From the IMG/VR virus record IMGVR_UViG_3300005549_000026, positions 1-27,451 of that record: a DNA stretch of 27,451 nt; one strand, written 5' to 3'. This stretch comes from a virus. The notes below the pieces were generated by a model that worked only from the letters and a program-made list of their open reading frames with translations, searched no databases and had not been told where the DNA came from. The translations under genes and the position numbers were made by a program. This document shows, piece after piece, positions 5,710-11,775 of this stretch (positions within the stretch are counted from its first letter, which is position 1; every line of letters begins with the position of its first letter).

Positions 5710-5928
5710 TCATTTCCGGGCCGTGGCCGGGAGCGGCGAGGAGACCGACCAGCCCCAGGGCGTGATCCCCGGCCACCGGAAGACCCGGCGACCGACGTGC
5801 AGGCCGATCCAAGGCCGGGGCCACAACTCGAACCCGAAGCCGAAGCGGCGCTGTCTCCCGCCGTAACAGGCCGTGACCCGGCTGTACCAGACGGGCGGGT
5901 ACACGTACTTGACCTTGGCGGGCTTCAC
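5710..5928 (-). CDS. Small aromatic-rich hypothetical protein
   Basis: Predicted 72-residue protein starting with GTG (MKPAKVKYVYPPVWYSRVTA). It is rich in Trp, Tyr, Phe, Gly and Arg (GRQRRFGFGFELWPRPWIGL, GRRVFRWPGITPWGWSV), suggesting a compact beta-structured or membrane-associated protein. The start overlaps the previous stop (GTGA), and the gene is last before the terminator at 5555-5593. No family recognised; similar short aromatic proteins are common as uncharacterised phage ORFs. Confidence 0.65.
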   Translation of the reverse strand: MKPAKVKYVYPPVWYSRVTACYGGRQRRFGFGFELWPRPWIGLHVGRRVFRWPGITPWGWSVSSPLPATARK

Positions 5929-6233
5929 GGCGACGGCGTGACCCCGCCCGGCCCGACCTTGATCTCCTCGCCCGGCTGAAGGTCCAGCTCGAGGCGGACC
6001 ACGCCACTACTAGGCCTGTCCGCCCGCAGCACGTACCGGTTGTCGCTCCCGACCAGGCGCTGCCCGGCCTTCCGAACGAGGCGCGTGACCTCGTCCATGA
6101 TCCAGTGGCACGCGGCCCGGGACGTGACGAACACGCCCACGACCTCCGGGTCGTCCGGGTGGGACGGGGTCCGGGTCAGGACCACGGACGTCTCGCCCGA
6201 GGACCGGGGCAGGGTGCGGAGGGTGAGGATCAC
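5925..6233 (-). CDS. Hypothetical 102-residue protein
   Basis: Predicted 102-residue protein with GTG start, beginning MILTLRTLPRSSGETSVVLT. It contains probable beta strands (TSVVLTRTP, EVVGVFVTSR, GVVRLELDLQPGEEIKVG) around a helix (ACHWIMDEVTRLVRKAGQR). It is coupled at both ends by 4-base GTGA overlaps with the 213-residue and 72-residue genes, so these three form one operon ending at the terminator at 5555-5593. No family recognised. Confidence 0.7.
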   Translation of the reverse strand: MILTLRTLPRSSGETSVVLTRTPSHPDDPEVVGVFVTSRAACHWIMDEVTRLVRKAGQRLVGSDNRYVLRADRPSSGVVRLELDLQPGEEIKVGPGGVTPSP

Positions 6234-6871
6234 GGAAGGCGCTGGTAAACGATCTCGGCCAAGGTAAAGCCGTCGTACTGGCGCCAGTTCCCGCAGTCGG
6301 GCCCGCTCAAGGCCTCAAAGATATCGCCGATGCGGCCGTCCGCGCCTTGCAGAGCGGGCCGATTCGGATCGCTGAGACTTCGACCCACCATGAACGGCCC
6401 CTGACTCGGCCGCTGCCGGTCGGCCTCGGCAAGGATCTCGGCCACGGTCCAGCGGACCGGAGAGCGGCCCCGCGACCGACAGACGTGAATCTGGCGGGTG
6501 TCGTACATCCACCCACACCTCGTGCATTCGGCGACGTGCTTCCCGGCCGGCGCGATCTTCGTGGGGACAGGCGGCGCGTCCAACTTCGTCTTCCCGTCCA
6601 GGAGAGCGGACTGAACCATCGGGTCCGTCGGGCCCATGAGCTCGTCCGTGACCGCGATCTCCGTGACCCCGGCCCGGGACGCCGTCAGGCGGAGCCGGGC
6701 CGGGGGAGTGTGTGCCTTCGTGGCCTCCGCGGCCGCCAGGCGGAAGGCCTCGGTTACGTCCGGGAGGGAGTCGGCCCGCGCCTCCACCCTCTTCACGACC
6801 CGCCCGTCCGCGGTCAGGGCCTCGGCCAGGACATCGTAGTGGGAGGGACGAGTGGAAACCAGCTTCGCCAT
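6230..6871 (-). CDS. Hypothetical protein with zinc-knuckle-like motif
   Basis: Predicted 213-residue protein. The N-terminal half (MAKLVSTRPSHYDVLAEALT onward) looks alpha/beta. Around residues 116-131 the sequence CTRCGWMYDTRQIHVC gives C-x2-C-x9-H-x-C, a plausible structural zinc site. The C-terminal part contains WTVAEILAEADRQRPSQGPF and DGFTLAEIVYQRLP, helical segments with a repeated 'T.AEI' element. It heads a three-gene coupled unit. A nucleic-acid or protein-binding role is plausible for a zinc knuckle, but no named family is recognised. Confidence 0.75.
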   Translation of the reverse strand: MAKLVSTRPSHYDVLAEALTADGRVVKRVEARADSLPDVTEAFRLAAAEATKAHTPPARLRLTASRAGVTEIAVTDELMGPTDPMVQSALLDGKTKLDAPPVPTKIAPAGKHVAECTRCGWMYDTRQIHVCRSRGRSPVRWTVAEILAEADRQRPSQGPFMVGRSLSDPNRPALQGADGRIGDIFEALSGPDCGNWRQYDGFTLAEIVYQRLP

Positions 6872-6886
6872 GCCCCAATCCTACCC

Positions 6887-6906
6887 TGCCCGGCCCGTAC
6901 CGGGCA
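6887..6906 (-). terminator. Short perfect hairpin in 60-base intergenic gap
   Basis: TGCCCGG (6887-6893) and CCGGGCA (6900-6906) form a perfect 7-bp stem with a 6-base loop between the stop of the 153-residue gene (6932) and the start of the 213-residue gene (6871). There is no U-tract downstream, so it could be a weak terminator or an RNA processing structure. Confidence 0.35.
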
Positions 6907-6931
6907 AGCGCAGGGCCGGATTGGTCGCGAA

Positions 6932-7393
6932 CTAGCCCTCGAACCGTCCGCCGAAGCACACCTCGTCGATGCTGTCCCCGGCCTGCACGCCGATCAGGTC
7001 CAGCTCGAGGTGCCACCCGGTCATCATGAGCACGCCCGACGGCAGCTCCATGCGCAGGACCCCGCCCGTGATGACGTCCTGGCCGCCCGGGTTGCTCGAG
7101 AAGTGAACGATGCCCGAGTTCGTGAGGGCCGGCAGGGTCACGCCCGAGTGCCACTCGATCTGCTTCTGGCCGTTCTCGTCGATGACCTTCAGGCGCGGGC
7201 GCCGGTTGGCCGCGGTGATGGACGTGCTCACCACCATCTTGATCCAGTCCACCAGCACCACCTGGTCCGTGCCCGGGGCCGGGTTGGCCGGGTACCCCGG
7301 GAAGTCCTCCGGGTACGCGAAGGAAGCGAGCTGGCCCGATCCGCCCTGGCGGGCGGCCCAGCGGTCACCGTGAACGAGAAACTGGTACGACAT
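6932..7393 (-). CDS. Beta-rich hypothetical protein, possibly a virion component
   Basis: Predicted 153-residue protein, MSYQFLVHGDRWAARQGGSG onward. It is dominated by beta-type segments: QVVLVDWIKMVVSTSI, RRPRLKVIDENGQKQIEWH, GGVLRMELPSGVLMMTGWHL, ELDLIGVQAGDSIDEVCF. The pattern, with few charged helices, resembles small jelly-roll or decoration-type phage proteins, but no family is recognised. ATG 7393 has a strong Shine-Dalgarno (AGAGGAAG) that lies inside the end of the upstream gene, so the two are translationally linked. Its location away from the T7-order virion block makes a structural role only a guess. Confidence 0.75.
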   Translation of the reverse strand: MSYQFLVHGDRWAARQGGSGQLASFAYPEDFPGYPANPAPGTDQVVLVDWIKMVVSTSITAANRRPRLKVIDENGQKQIEWHSGVTLPALTNSGIVHFSSNPGGQDVITGGVLRMELPSGVLMMTGWHLELDLIGVQAGDSIDEVCFGGRFEG

Positions 7394-7398
7394 GGAAG

Positions 7399-7614
7399 TT
7401 ACTTCCTCTTCTTGCGGGAGACCTGGGAGTAGCGTTGGGTCGTCTGCAGGCGGGCCTCGCCCGAGGTCTGGCCCATGACCTCCTCCCTCCGCTCGGGCCG
7501 GGTGAAGTCCCCGAACCCCCGGCGGGAGCGCTCGAGGGCCTGGGCCCGCTCGTGCTTCAGGAGGTCGGCCGGGGACATGGGGGGTTGGTGGACGTAGCGG
7601 CGGACGTTGGACAC
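7399..7614 (-). CDS. Small basic helical protein
   Basis: Predicted 71-residue basic protein, MSNVRRYVHQPPMSPADLLK and so on, ending RYSQVSRKKRK. The central part (DLLKHERAQALERSRRGFGD) is helical and the C-terminus strongly basic. GTG 7614 is chosen because residues upstream in this frame become Pro/Ser/Arg-rich and gene-like character is lost; an ATG at the MSPADLL position is an alternative. No clear Shine-Dalgarno is visible. The stop codon region supplies the ribosome-binding site of the next gene. No family recognised. Confidence 0.55.
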   Translation of the reverse strand: MSNVRRYVHQPPMSPADLLKHERAQALERSRRGFGDFTRPERREEVMGQTSGEARLQTTQRYSQVSRKKRK

Positions 7615-7793
7615 AGGTGCGGGTGGGTAGGGGGAGCCGGGAGGGCAGGGGAGGGTCCCAGACGCTCCAGGACGCGCTGTGGGACGACTTCGTCGCTCGG
7701 ATGACCTCGGGGTCAAATCGGCGTCGATCGTCGATCCTAGCGCATCCCAGGAGGTTTGGAGGGCAATGGCGGGCAGGACAGGGACGCGGGCGG
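7615..7793. promoter_or_regulatory. Intergenic stretch with operator-like palindrome
   Basis: This 179-base gap has no convincing gene. It holds a palindrome TGACC-TCGG-GGTCA at 7702-7715, a tandem GTCGATCGTCGATC at about 7723-7736, and an imperfect stem GTCCCA/TGGGAC around 7657-7687. On the minus strand TTGACC overlaps the palindrome and resembles a -35 element, but no -10 partner is clear. A repressor-bound promoter for the 7399-5710 genes is a reasonable but unproven reading. Confidence 0.3.
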
Positions 7794-7976
7794 CTACAGG
7801 CGCTCCCTGATCTGGTCCAGCTCGCGCATGACCTGCGCGTGGTGGGACTCGATCAGGCCGCGAAGGAGGTCGAACTCGGACCGGGTGACCAGGTCAGGGT
7901 GGGAGTGGGCCTTCAGCCACCAGAAGGTGCCCGCGGCCCCCACGGCGGCGATGACGGCGGACAGGGCCAGGTCCAT
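7794..7976 (-). CDS. Small membrane protein, N-terminal anchor plus helical tail
   Basis: Predicted 60-residue protein. Residues 1-21 (about DLALSAVIAAVGAAGTFWWL) form one hydrophobic segment. The rest (TRSEFDLLRGLIESHHAQVM, RELDQIRERL) is an amphipathic helix with coiled-coil character. A single anchor with a cytoplasmic or periplasmic coiled coil is typical of phage holin or spanin-type accessory proteins, and it could be a lysis protein; there is no direct evidence. ATG 7976 is 4 bases after the upstream stop; no strong Shine-Dalgarno. Confidence 0.7.
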   Translation of the reverse strand: MDLALSAVIAAVGAAGTFWWLKAHSHPDLVTRSEFDLLRGLIESHHAQVMRELDQIRERL

Positions 7977-7980
7977 GGGC

Positions 7981-8400
7981 CTAGAACGGGGACCCGCCGC
8001 CGGTGTGCTGAGGAGGGCGCTCCTCAGGCAGGCGCAGGGAGGGCGGGGCCGCGTCCGTGACCGGGAACGGGCGGCGCATGCGGCGGGACCGGCCGTACGG
8101 GTCCGTGTACCCGAACAGGAGCTCGCGCAGGAGCTCGTCCCGGCGCTTGGCGATGCCAGGGTTGGACCGCATGACCTCCTGCACGCGCAGGAAGTCCGTC
8201 ATGGGCCCGTCCTGGGACTGAGGTCGAAGGAACGCGGGACCAGGTTCGTCCCGGTCGCTCACGTCCTTCCCTTCCGGCATCTCGCCCTGGGGCACGCCGC
8301 TGGGGTCGGCCCCGGCGTACTGGAACAGCTCGACCAGGGTGGGCTCCCGCCCCAGGCGTTGGGCCAGGAGTTGGACGGTGCGCAGGGCGTCAGCGGGCAT
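7981..8400 (-). CDS. Hypothetical 139-residue protein
   Basis: Predicted 139-residue protein. The N-terminus (ADALRTVQLLAQRLGREPTL, VELFQYAG) and the middle (LRVQEVMRSNPGIAKRRDEL, LRELLFGYTDPYGR) are helical. The acidic linker and the C-terminal Pro-rich tail (LPEERPPQHTGGGSPF) look disordered. ATG 8400 has a good Shine-Dalgarno (GAGGA, 7 bases upstream) that overlaps the end of the zincin-like gene. No family recognised. Confidence 0.75.
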   Translation of the reverse strand: MPADALRTVQLLAQRLGREPTLVELFQYAGADPSGVPQGEMPEGKDVSDRDEPGPAFLRPQSQDGPMTDFLRVQEVMRSNPGIAKRRDELLRELLFGYTDPYGRSRRMRRPFPVTDAAPPSLRLPEERPPQHTGGGSPF

Positions 8401-8402
8401 GG

Positions 8403-8756
8403 TCAGTCCTCACAGGTGGCTTGGTAGCAGCGGGCGTAGGCCACGCCCCAGGCGGCGTCATGGGCCTCGCTGGGGTCGGTGGCGGACCAGGACAGGGCGT
8501 GCGCCCACTCGTGCACCAGGGCGTCCAGGAGCTCCTGCCGGGTCACGGGACGGGCCCGGTCGGTCTCGGGCTCCCGGACGGTCCGGTACAGGGTCACGTT
8601 GAAGGACTTCCCGTCACTCGAGGTGTTCGTGAGGCCCAGGTGCCTGGACGGGCCCTTCACCAGGCGCACCCGGACCGGGACGTGCGCGGGGCACTCGGCG
8701 CGCAGGGCGCGCAGGGTGGTGCGGTACTTCCGGCGAGTGGTCCTGGAGAGGCGCAT
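8403..8756 (-). CDS. HExxH zincin-like (SprT-type) protein, cytoplasmic form
   Basis: Predicted 117-residue protein. The N-terminus is basic (MRLSRTTRRKYRTTLRAL), followed by likely beta strands (HVPVRVRLVKG, SFNVTLYRTV) and a helix carrying the zinc-protease motif HEWAH (82-86) in LLDALVHEWAHALSW. A third candidate ligand, His99, follows 13 residues later in AHDAAWGVAYARCY. This small strand-strand-HExxH helix-His layout matches minimal SprT-like or related zincins. The second HExxH gene at 9133-9522 shares the pattern HE-(W/Y)-AH-x-L-x-W ... H-x3-WG-x2-YAR. No signal peptide is seen. Peptidase activity, and whether the target is host or phage, are unproven. Its 5' end overlaps the upstream frame by about 140 bases. 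Confidence 0.8.
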   Translation of the reverse strand: MRLSRTTRRKYRTTLRALRAECPAHVPVRVRLVKGPSRHLGLTNTSSDGKSFNVTLYRTVREPETDRARPVTRQELLDALVHEWAHALSWSATDPSEAHDAAWGVAYARCYQATCED

Positions 8757-8895
8757 GGGGGTCGATGAGGACTGGGATTCCTTGGTCGTCGTGCGCCAGG
8801 GTCAGGGAACCGTCCTGGACACGGGCCACCAGGGCACGGGCTTGGCGGGGGGTCAGGAGGTAGGAGGGAGGGAGGATCCGGTCAGGGTGGGTCAT
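8614..8895 (-). CDS. Small hypothetical protein overlapping the zincin gene
   Basis: Predicted 93-residue protein starting MTHPDRILPPSYLLTPRQAR. About the first 47 residues (through LTLAHDDQGIPVLIDPH) look like real coding sequence. The remainder overlaps the zincin gene in another frame and is Pro/Arg/Gly-rich, as expected of a shadow. Either the two genes truly overlap by 143 bases, or one start or stop is misjudged, for example by a sequence error. ATG 8895 lies inside the left arm of the 63-bp palindrome, with GGGTGAG as a weak ribosome-binding site. No family recognised. Confidence 0.5.
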   Translation of the reverse strand: MTHPDRILPPSYLLTPRQARALVARVQDGSLTLAHDDQGIPVLIDPHAPLQDHSPEVPHHPARPARRVPRARPGPGAPGEGPVQAPGPHEHLE

Positions 8896-8955
8896 GGTAC
8901 TACTCACCCTATCATAGCTTGAGGGAAAGAGCTATTGCAGGGAGTAAGTACCATG
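8893..8955. repeat. 63-bp imperfect inverted repeat
   Basis: The left arm CATGGTACTACTCACCC (8893-8909) is the near reverse complement of the right arm GGGAGTAAGTACCATG (8940-8955). An inner perfect pair ATAGCT (8914-8919) / AGCTAT (8930-8935) continues the symmetry. The left arm contains the start codon and ribosome-binding site of the minus-strand gene at 8895. The structure could be a cruciform operator, an RNA hairpin controlling translation, or a terminus/origin element. Confidence 0.7.
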
Positions 8956-9132
8956 TTGACCCACCTACCCTCTATACTCTTACTAGTTACTCCCACACCA
9001 TACTATAAGGAAGAACCTTCTCCTGCTCGGGCCCCTCCGGGGCGACCGCAGGGAGCGGTTCCCTCTTATCGCGCAAGGTTACTTACCCACAGTTGAGCAG
9101 GAGGAATCCGGAATCTGGACACCTGGCGGAGG
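8956..9132. other. AT-richer intergenic region with tandem hairpins
   Basis: Base composition drops sharply in GC relative to neighbours and no gene is convincing. On the plus strand ACTATAAGGAAG (about 9002-9013), and on the minus strand TATAGAGGGTAGG (about 8976-8964), resemble the initiating half of T7-type phage RNA polymerase promoters. This is weak, as the upstream half does not match. Two hairpins follow: GCCCC-TCC-GGGGC (9031-9043) and ACCGC-AGGGA-GCGGT (9045-9059), the latter trailed on the plus strand by TCCCTCTTATC. GGTTACTTACCC (9078-9089) echoes the palindrome arm sequence. This stretch may be a promoter/terminator boundary or lie near a genome end. Confidence 0.4.
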
Positions 9133-9522
9133 TCACTCGGCCCCGGTCCAGACCCTGAACACCCTGGCGTACTCCCGACCCCAGTCGTCACCGTGCCCGG
9201 AGTCCCCGCCACTCTCCCACACCAGGAAGTGGGCGTACTCGTGGATGAGGACCATGACCCGGGTCAGCTCGTCCAGCCTGGGGTCGATGGTGACCACGTC
9301 CACGTCCCCGATCCGCTGGGACTGTCCCAGCAGTCCCTTCTCGAACAGGTCCTCATCCCCCACGTACACCGGGCGCCCCAGGGGCAGGGCGTCCTCGAGC
9401 ATGACCGCGGTGGCGCCCACGCCCATCGTGGTGTCCAGTCCCACCCGGGGCGACGGGGGAGTCGTGGCACACCCCCACGAAAGTAGTAAAGGGACGACGG
9501 CGACGATCTTCGGGATTCTCAT
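9133..9522 (-). CDS. Exported HExxH zincin-like (SprT-type) protein
   Basis: Predicted 129-residue protein. Residues 1-18 (MRIPKIVAVVPLLLSWGC) form a signal sequence ending in Gly-Cys. The lipobox is imperfect (S-W-G-C), so it may be a lipoprotein or a simply secreted protein. The mature part has VDVVTIDPRLDELTRVMVLI leading into the zinc motif HEYAH (94-98), then FLVWESGGDSGHGDDWG with third-ligand candidate His110. The motif layout parallels the zincin at 8403-8756, so the two are probably distant paralogues. ATG 9522 has a strong Shine-Dalgarno (GGAGGGTG), itself within an inverted repeat. The periplasmic or outer-membrane location suggests a role in envelope modification, lysis or exclusion, which is inference. 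Confidence 0.85.
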   Translation of the reverse strand: MRIPKIVAVVPLLLSWGCATTPPSPRVGLDTTMGVGATAVMLEDALPLGRPVYVGDEDLFEKGLLGQSQRIGDVDVVTIDPRLDELTRVMVLIHEYAHFLVWESGGDSGHGDDWGREYARVFRVWTGAE

Positions 9523-9525
9523 TGG

Positions 9526-9550
9526 ACACCCTCCGGGTGTGCGGTACACT
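9526..9550. promoter_or_regulatory. Divergent intergenic palindrome and possible leaderless promoter
   Basis: ACACCC-TCC-GGGTGT (9526-9540) is a perfect 6-bp inverted repeat between two divergent starts and covers the ribosome-binding site of the minus-strand gene. TACACT (9545-9550) fits a TAnnnT -10 element six bases before the plus-strand ATG at 9557, where transcription would begin at or next to the start codon. The -35 match is poor. Confidence 0.35.
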
Positions 9551-9556
9551 TCAGGC

Positions 9557-9778
9557 ATGTTCGACTACAACGATTACCGAGAGGCCTTCAGGGCCATCCT
9601 CCAGGGCCTGCTCACGCGCAACGGCCTGAACGCGGCGTCCGAGGCCCACTTCCGGACCCTGATCTCGAACGTGGACGAGCTGGCGGTCGTGGCCGAGCAG
9701 GCCATGGCGAAGCGCCGGCCCCAGGCCGGGAAGCTCACCTCCAAGGCCATCGTGGCCGACACCGGGGGCAAGCCGTGA
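9557..9778 (+). CDS. Small plus-strand hypothetical protein
   Basis: Predicted 73-residue soluble, mostly helical protein, MFDYNDYREAFRAILQGLLT onward, with helices SEAHFRTLISNVDELAVVAE and a polar tail. It is the first of three plus-strand genes set against an otherwise minus-strand genome section. No Shine-Dalgarno is evident, but a TAnnnT element six bases upstream would suit a leaderless transcript. The stop overlaps the next GTG (GTGA). Codon composition matches neighbouring genes, which supports its reality. No family recognised. Confidence 0.75.
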   Translation: MFDYNDYREAFRAILQGLLTRNGLNAASEAHFRTLISNVDELAVVAEQAMAKRRPQAGKLTSKAIVADTGGKP

Positions 9779-9867
9779 TCGAGGCCATCGTCTGGGTCGG
9801 CATCCTGGTGGGGGTCGTCATCATGGCGTCCCTGGCCATCGTGACCGACGCGAGCGACGACGCGTGA
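9775..9867 (+). CDS. 30-residue single-span membrane protein
   Basis: Predicted 30-residue protein with GTG start. The bulk (IEAIVWVGILVGVVIMASLA) is one transmembrane helix, followed by an acidic tail TDASDDA. Both ends overlap neighbours by four bases (GTGA), so it is coupled within a three-gene unit. Tiny single-span phage proteins can be holins or inhibitors of host membrane enzymes; nothing here distinguishes these. Confidence 0.6.
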   Translation: MIEAIVWVGILVGVVIMASLAIVTDASDDA

Positions 9868-10133
9868 GCGGGATCATCGCGCCCGGTACGGTGGCCGTCC
9901 CCACCGTCCTCAGCATCGCCGGCCTGGCGTCCGGCCCCGAGACCCTGCGCGACCGGCTCATCCTGGCCGCGCTGACGGCCGTCCTGGGCCGGGAGTCCTC
10001 TACGTTCGTGTCGGTGGACGTCCTTGCCCGGTCGGCCGTTGCGGCGGCGGACGCCGCCCTGCGGCAGCGGGCCGCCCAACCGACCGCTCCAGCCACCCCC
10101 GCTTCCGAGCCGTCGGGCCAGCAAACGGGTTGA
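9864..10133 (+). CDS. Small plus-strand protein antisense to terminase 3' end
   Basis: Predicted 89-residue protein with GTG start. It has MSGIIAPGTVAVPTVLSIAG, an amphipathic helical part (ETLRDRLILAALTAVLGRES, SVDVLARSAVAAADAALRQR) and a disordered Ala/Pro/Thr tail. It is coupled to the 30-residue gene by GTGA. Its last 134 bases are antisense to the 3' end of the large terminase gene, an unusually long convergent overlap for phage genes. The helical core looks protein-like, so I regard it as real. No family recognised. Confidence 0.65.
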   Translation: MSGIIAPGTVAVPTVLSIAGLASGPETLRDRLILAALTAVLGRESSTFVSVDVLARSAVAAADAALRQRAAQPTAPATPASEPSGQQTG

Positions 10134-11775
10134 GGGCGAAGCGGTGAAAGCGTTCGATTTCCTGGTCCATCAGGCGCGCCGTCTGCTCCTTCGAGCGGCG
10201 GTCCGCGTCCTGGGCCACCGACTCGCGCCAGAAGGCCACGGCCCCGGCCAGGGCGTCCAGGCGGTCGTCGTGGTGCAGGCTCCCGCGGTCCCGGGTGATC
10301 CGGGACAGCTGGTGGGCCAGGCGGTACGGGAGCTGACCGGCCTCGGGCACCCCGGCGATCGGGCGCAAGTCCTCGAGCAGGACGCGGGGGTCCACGGCCA
10401 GCCGGTGCTGCTGCAGGACGGGCTCGAGCGTGTCGATGATGCGCTTCTCTTTCTGGATGGAGTGCTTCACCTCCTCCAGGGCGCAGTGGTGCCCGGACCG
10501 GTGCAGGTGGGGCTCGAGCAGGCGGGTCACCATCCCGTCCCCGAAGTTGGCCTCCACCACCACCCGCGCCACCTTGTACTTCGCGGCGAGCGTCGCGATG
10601 GCCGCCAGGACCTCGTCCGAGTACCCTTCGCCCGTCCACGCCTTCAGCTCGAGCAGGAACAGGTACCCGTTCAGCTGTCCGACGACCGCCACCGCGGTCT
10701 CGTCCTTGCCGCGCCCGGCCGGGTCCAGGAACAGCACGATGCCCTGGTACGGCAGCCAGCGCTCGGACACGGACACGGGCGTCCAGTACCGGTCCCCGCC
10801 GAACCCCAGGCACGGGATGTCGCACACCACGCGCGTGCCGTACACGACCTTCTCGGGCGCCCTCTCGGGGTCCAGGGGCATCACGATCAGGTCCGACAGG
10901 CGCAGGGGGTACCGGTCCGTGTCGCTCAGGCGCGGGTCCAGCATGAACTGGAGGTTGAACCGGCTCCGTCCGAGCTCGGCCTCGCGCACCAGGCACTCCT
11001 CCTCCGGGAAGCGGAGGGGGTCGGTCGGGCGTCCTGCGATGCCGGGGTTGGTCTCCACGGCATCCCGCAGGCTCGGGGCCAGGGTTTCCCCCAGGGCCTC
11101 GCACAGGTCGGCTGCCGGGAAGCGCACGGGCCACACGCGCACCCGGTACCCCTTGCCCGCGGCCGCGCGGTACAGGGACTCCTCGCTCTGGTCCGTGCCC
11201 AGGAGGATGATCTTGCCGCCCGGGCTCAGGATGCTCGCGAACTCCTGAACGTGCGCGGCCAGCTTCTCGCGCTTCGTGGGCGTGTCGCTGTTGGACTCGG
11301 TCTCCACGTCGTCCCCGATGATGACGTCCGCCCGGTTGCCCGTGAGCTGGCCGCCCACGCCCAGGCTGGTCATGCTGGGCGCGTGCGCCAGGCGCGTGCC
11401 GGCCACGTCGAACGACAGCTTCGAGTCCCGTAGGGCCAGGGGGCCCGGGCGCAGGTCCTCGAGCAGGTCCCACGTCTCGAGCAGCTGGCGCACGAAGGTC
11501 GTGAAGTCGCCCGCGCGCCGGGCGGACCCGGACACCACCATGATCTTGGTGTCGGCGTCCATGGCCCACAGGTACGCGCAGAAGACCGAGCAGATCCAGC
11601 TCTTCCCGACCCCCCGGAAGCCCTTCGTGCACTGGCGGTCCGGGCCGGACGCCATCCACTGCACGATCTCGTACTGGACCGGGGTCGGGGGCGGCAGGTG
11701 CAGGTGGGCCCAGGCCGCGGCCAGGAAGTTGCGGGGGTCCTGGAGGAGGGGGTTCTCGAGTAGGGCCCGGATCAC
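10000..11775 (-). CDS. terL: Terminase large subunit (T7 gp19-like)
   Basis: Packaging motor ATPase and nuclease, predicted 591 residues (T7 gp19 is about 586). The Walker A-like motif is KGFRGVGKS (51-59), matching the GFRGV(A/G)KS form of T7-type terminases. Walker B-like is VIIGDDVE (151-158). The nuclease domain shows the acidic residues expected of the RNase H fold: Asp351 in FLDPAGRGKDETA, Glu409 in VVEANFGDGM and a late Asp in HHDDRLDAL. The GTG start at 11775 overlaps the small terminase stop (GTGA). The C-terminal tail is Arg/Pro-rich, and its last 134 coding bases are overlapped antisense by a plus-strand gene. It interacts with the small terminase and portal during DNA packaging. 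Confidence 0.97.
   Translation of the reverse strand: MIRALLENPLLQDPRNFLAAAWAHLHLPPPTPVQYEIVQWMASGPDRQCTKGFRGVGKSWICSVFCAYLWAMDADTKIMVVSGSARRAGDFTTFVRQLLETWDLLEDLRPGPLALRDSKLSFDVAGTRLAHAPSMTSLGVGGQLTGNRADVIIGDDVETESNSDTPTKREKLAAHVQEFASILSPGGKIILLGTDQSEESLYRAAAGKGYRVRVWPVRFPAADLCEALGETLAPSLRDAVETNPGIAGRPTDPLRFPEEECLVREAELGRSRFNLQFMLDPRLSDTDRYPLRLSDLIVMPLDPERAPEKVVYGTRVVCDIPCLGFGGDRYWTPVSVSERWLPYQGIVLFLDPAGRGKDETAVAVVGQLNGYLFLLELKAWTGEGYSDEVLAAIATLAAKYKVARVVVEANFGDGMVTRLLEPHLHRSGHHCALEEVKHSIQKEKRIIDTLEPVLQQHRLAVDPRVLLEDLRPIAGVPEAGQLPYRLAHQLSRITRDRGSLHHDDRLDALAGAVAFWRESVAQDADRRSKEQTARLMDQEIERFHRFALNPFAGPTARKRGWLERSVGRPAAAGRRPPPQRPTGQGRPPTRT

Noticed and set aside
8953-9096. Plus-strand ORF of 47 codons starting in the right arm of the palindrome, with GGGAG upstream
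   Set aside because: Its codon composition is unlike every other gene here and the peptide has no clear structure; more likely a by-product of the palindrome. It would be worth keeping only if transcription were shown.
9523-9558. Longer start for the exported HExxH protein (12 more residues)
   Set aside because: The ATG at 9522 has a strong Shine-Dalgarno and gives a proper signal sequence; the extension would overlap the divergent start region.
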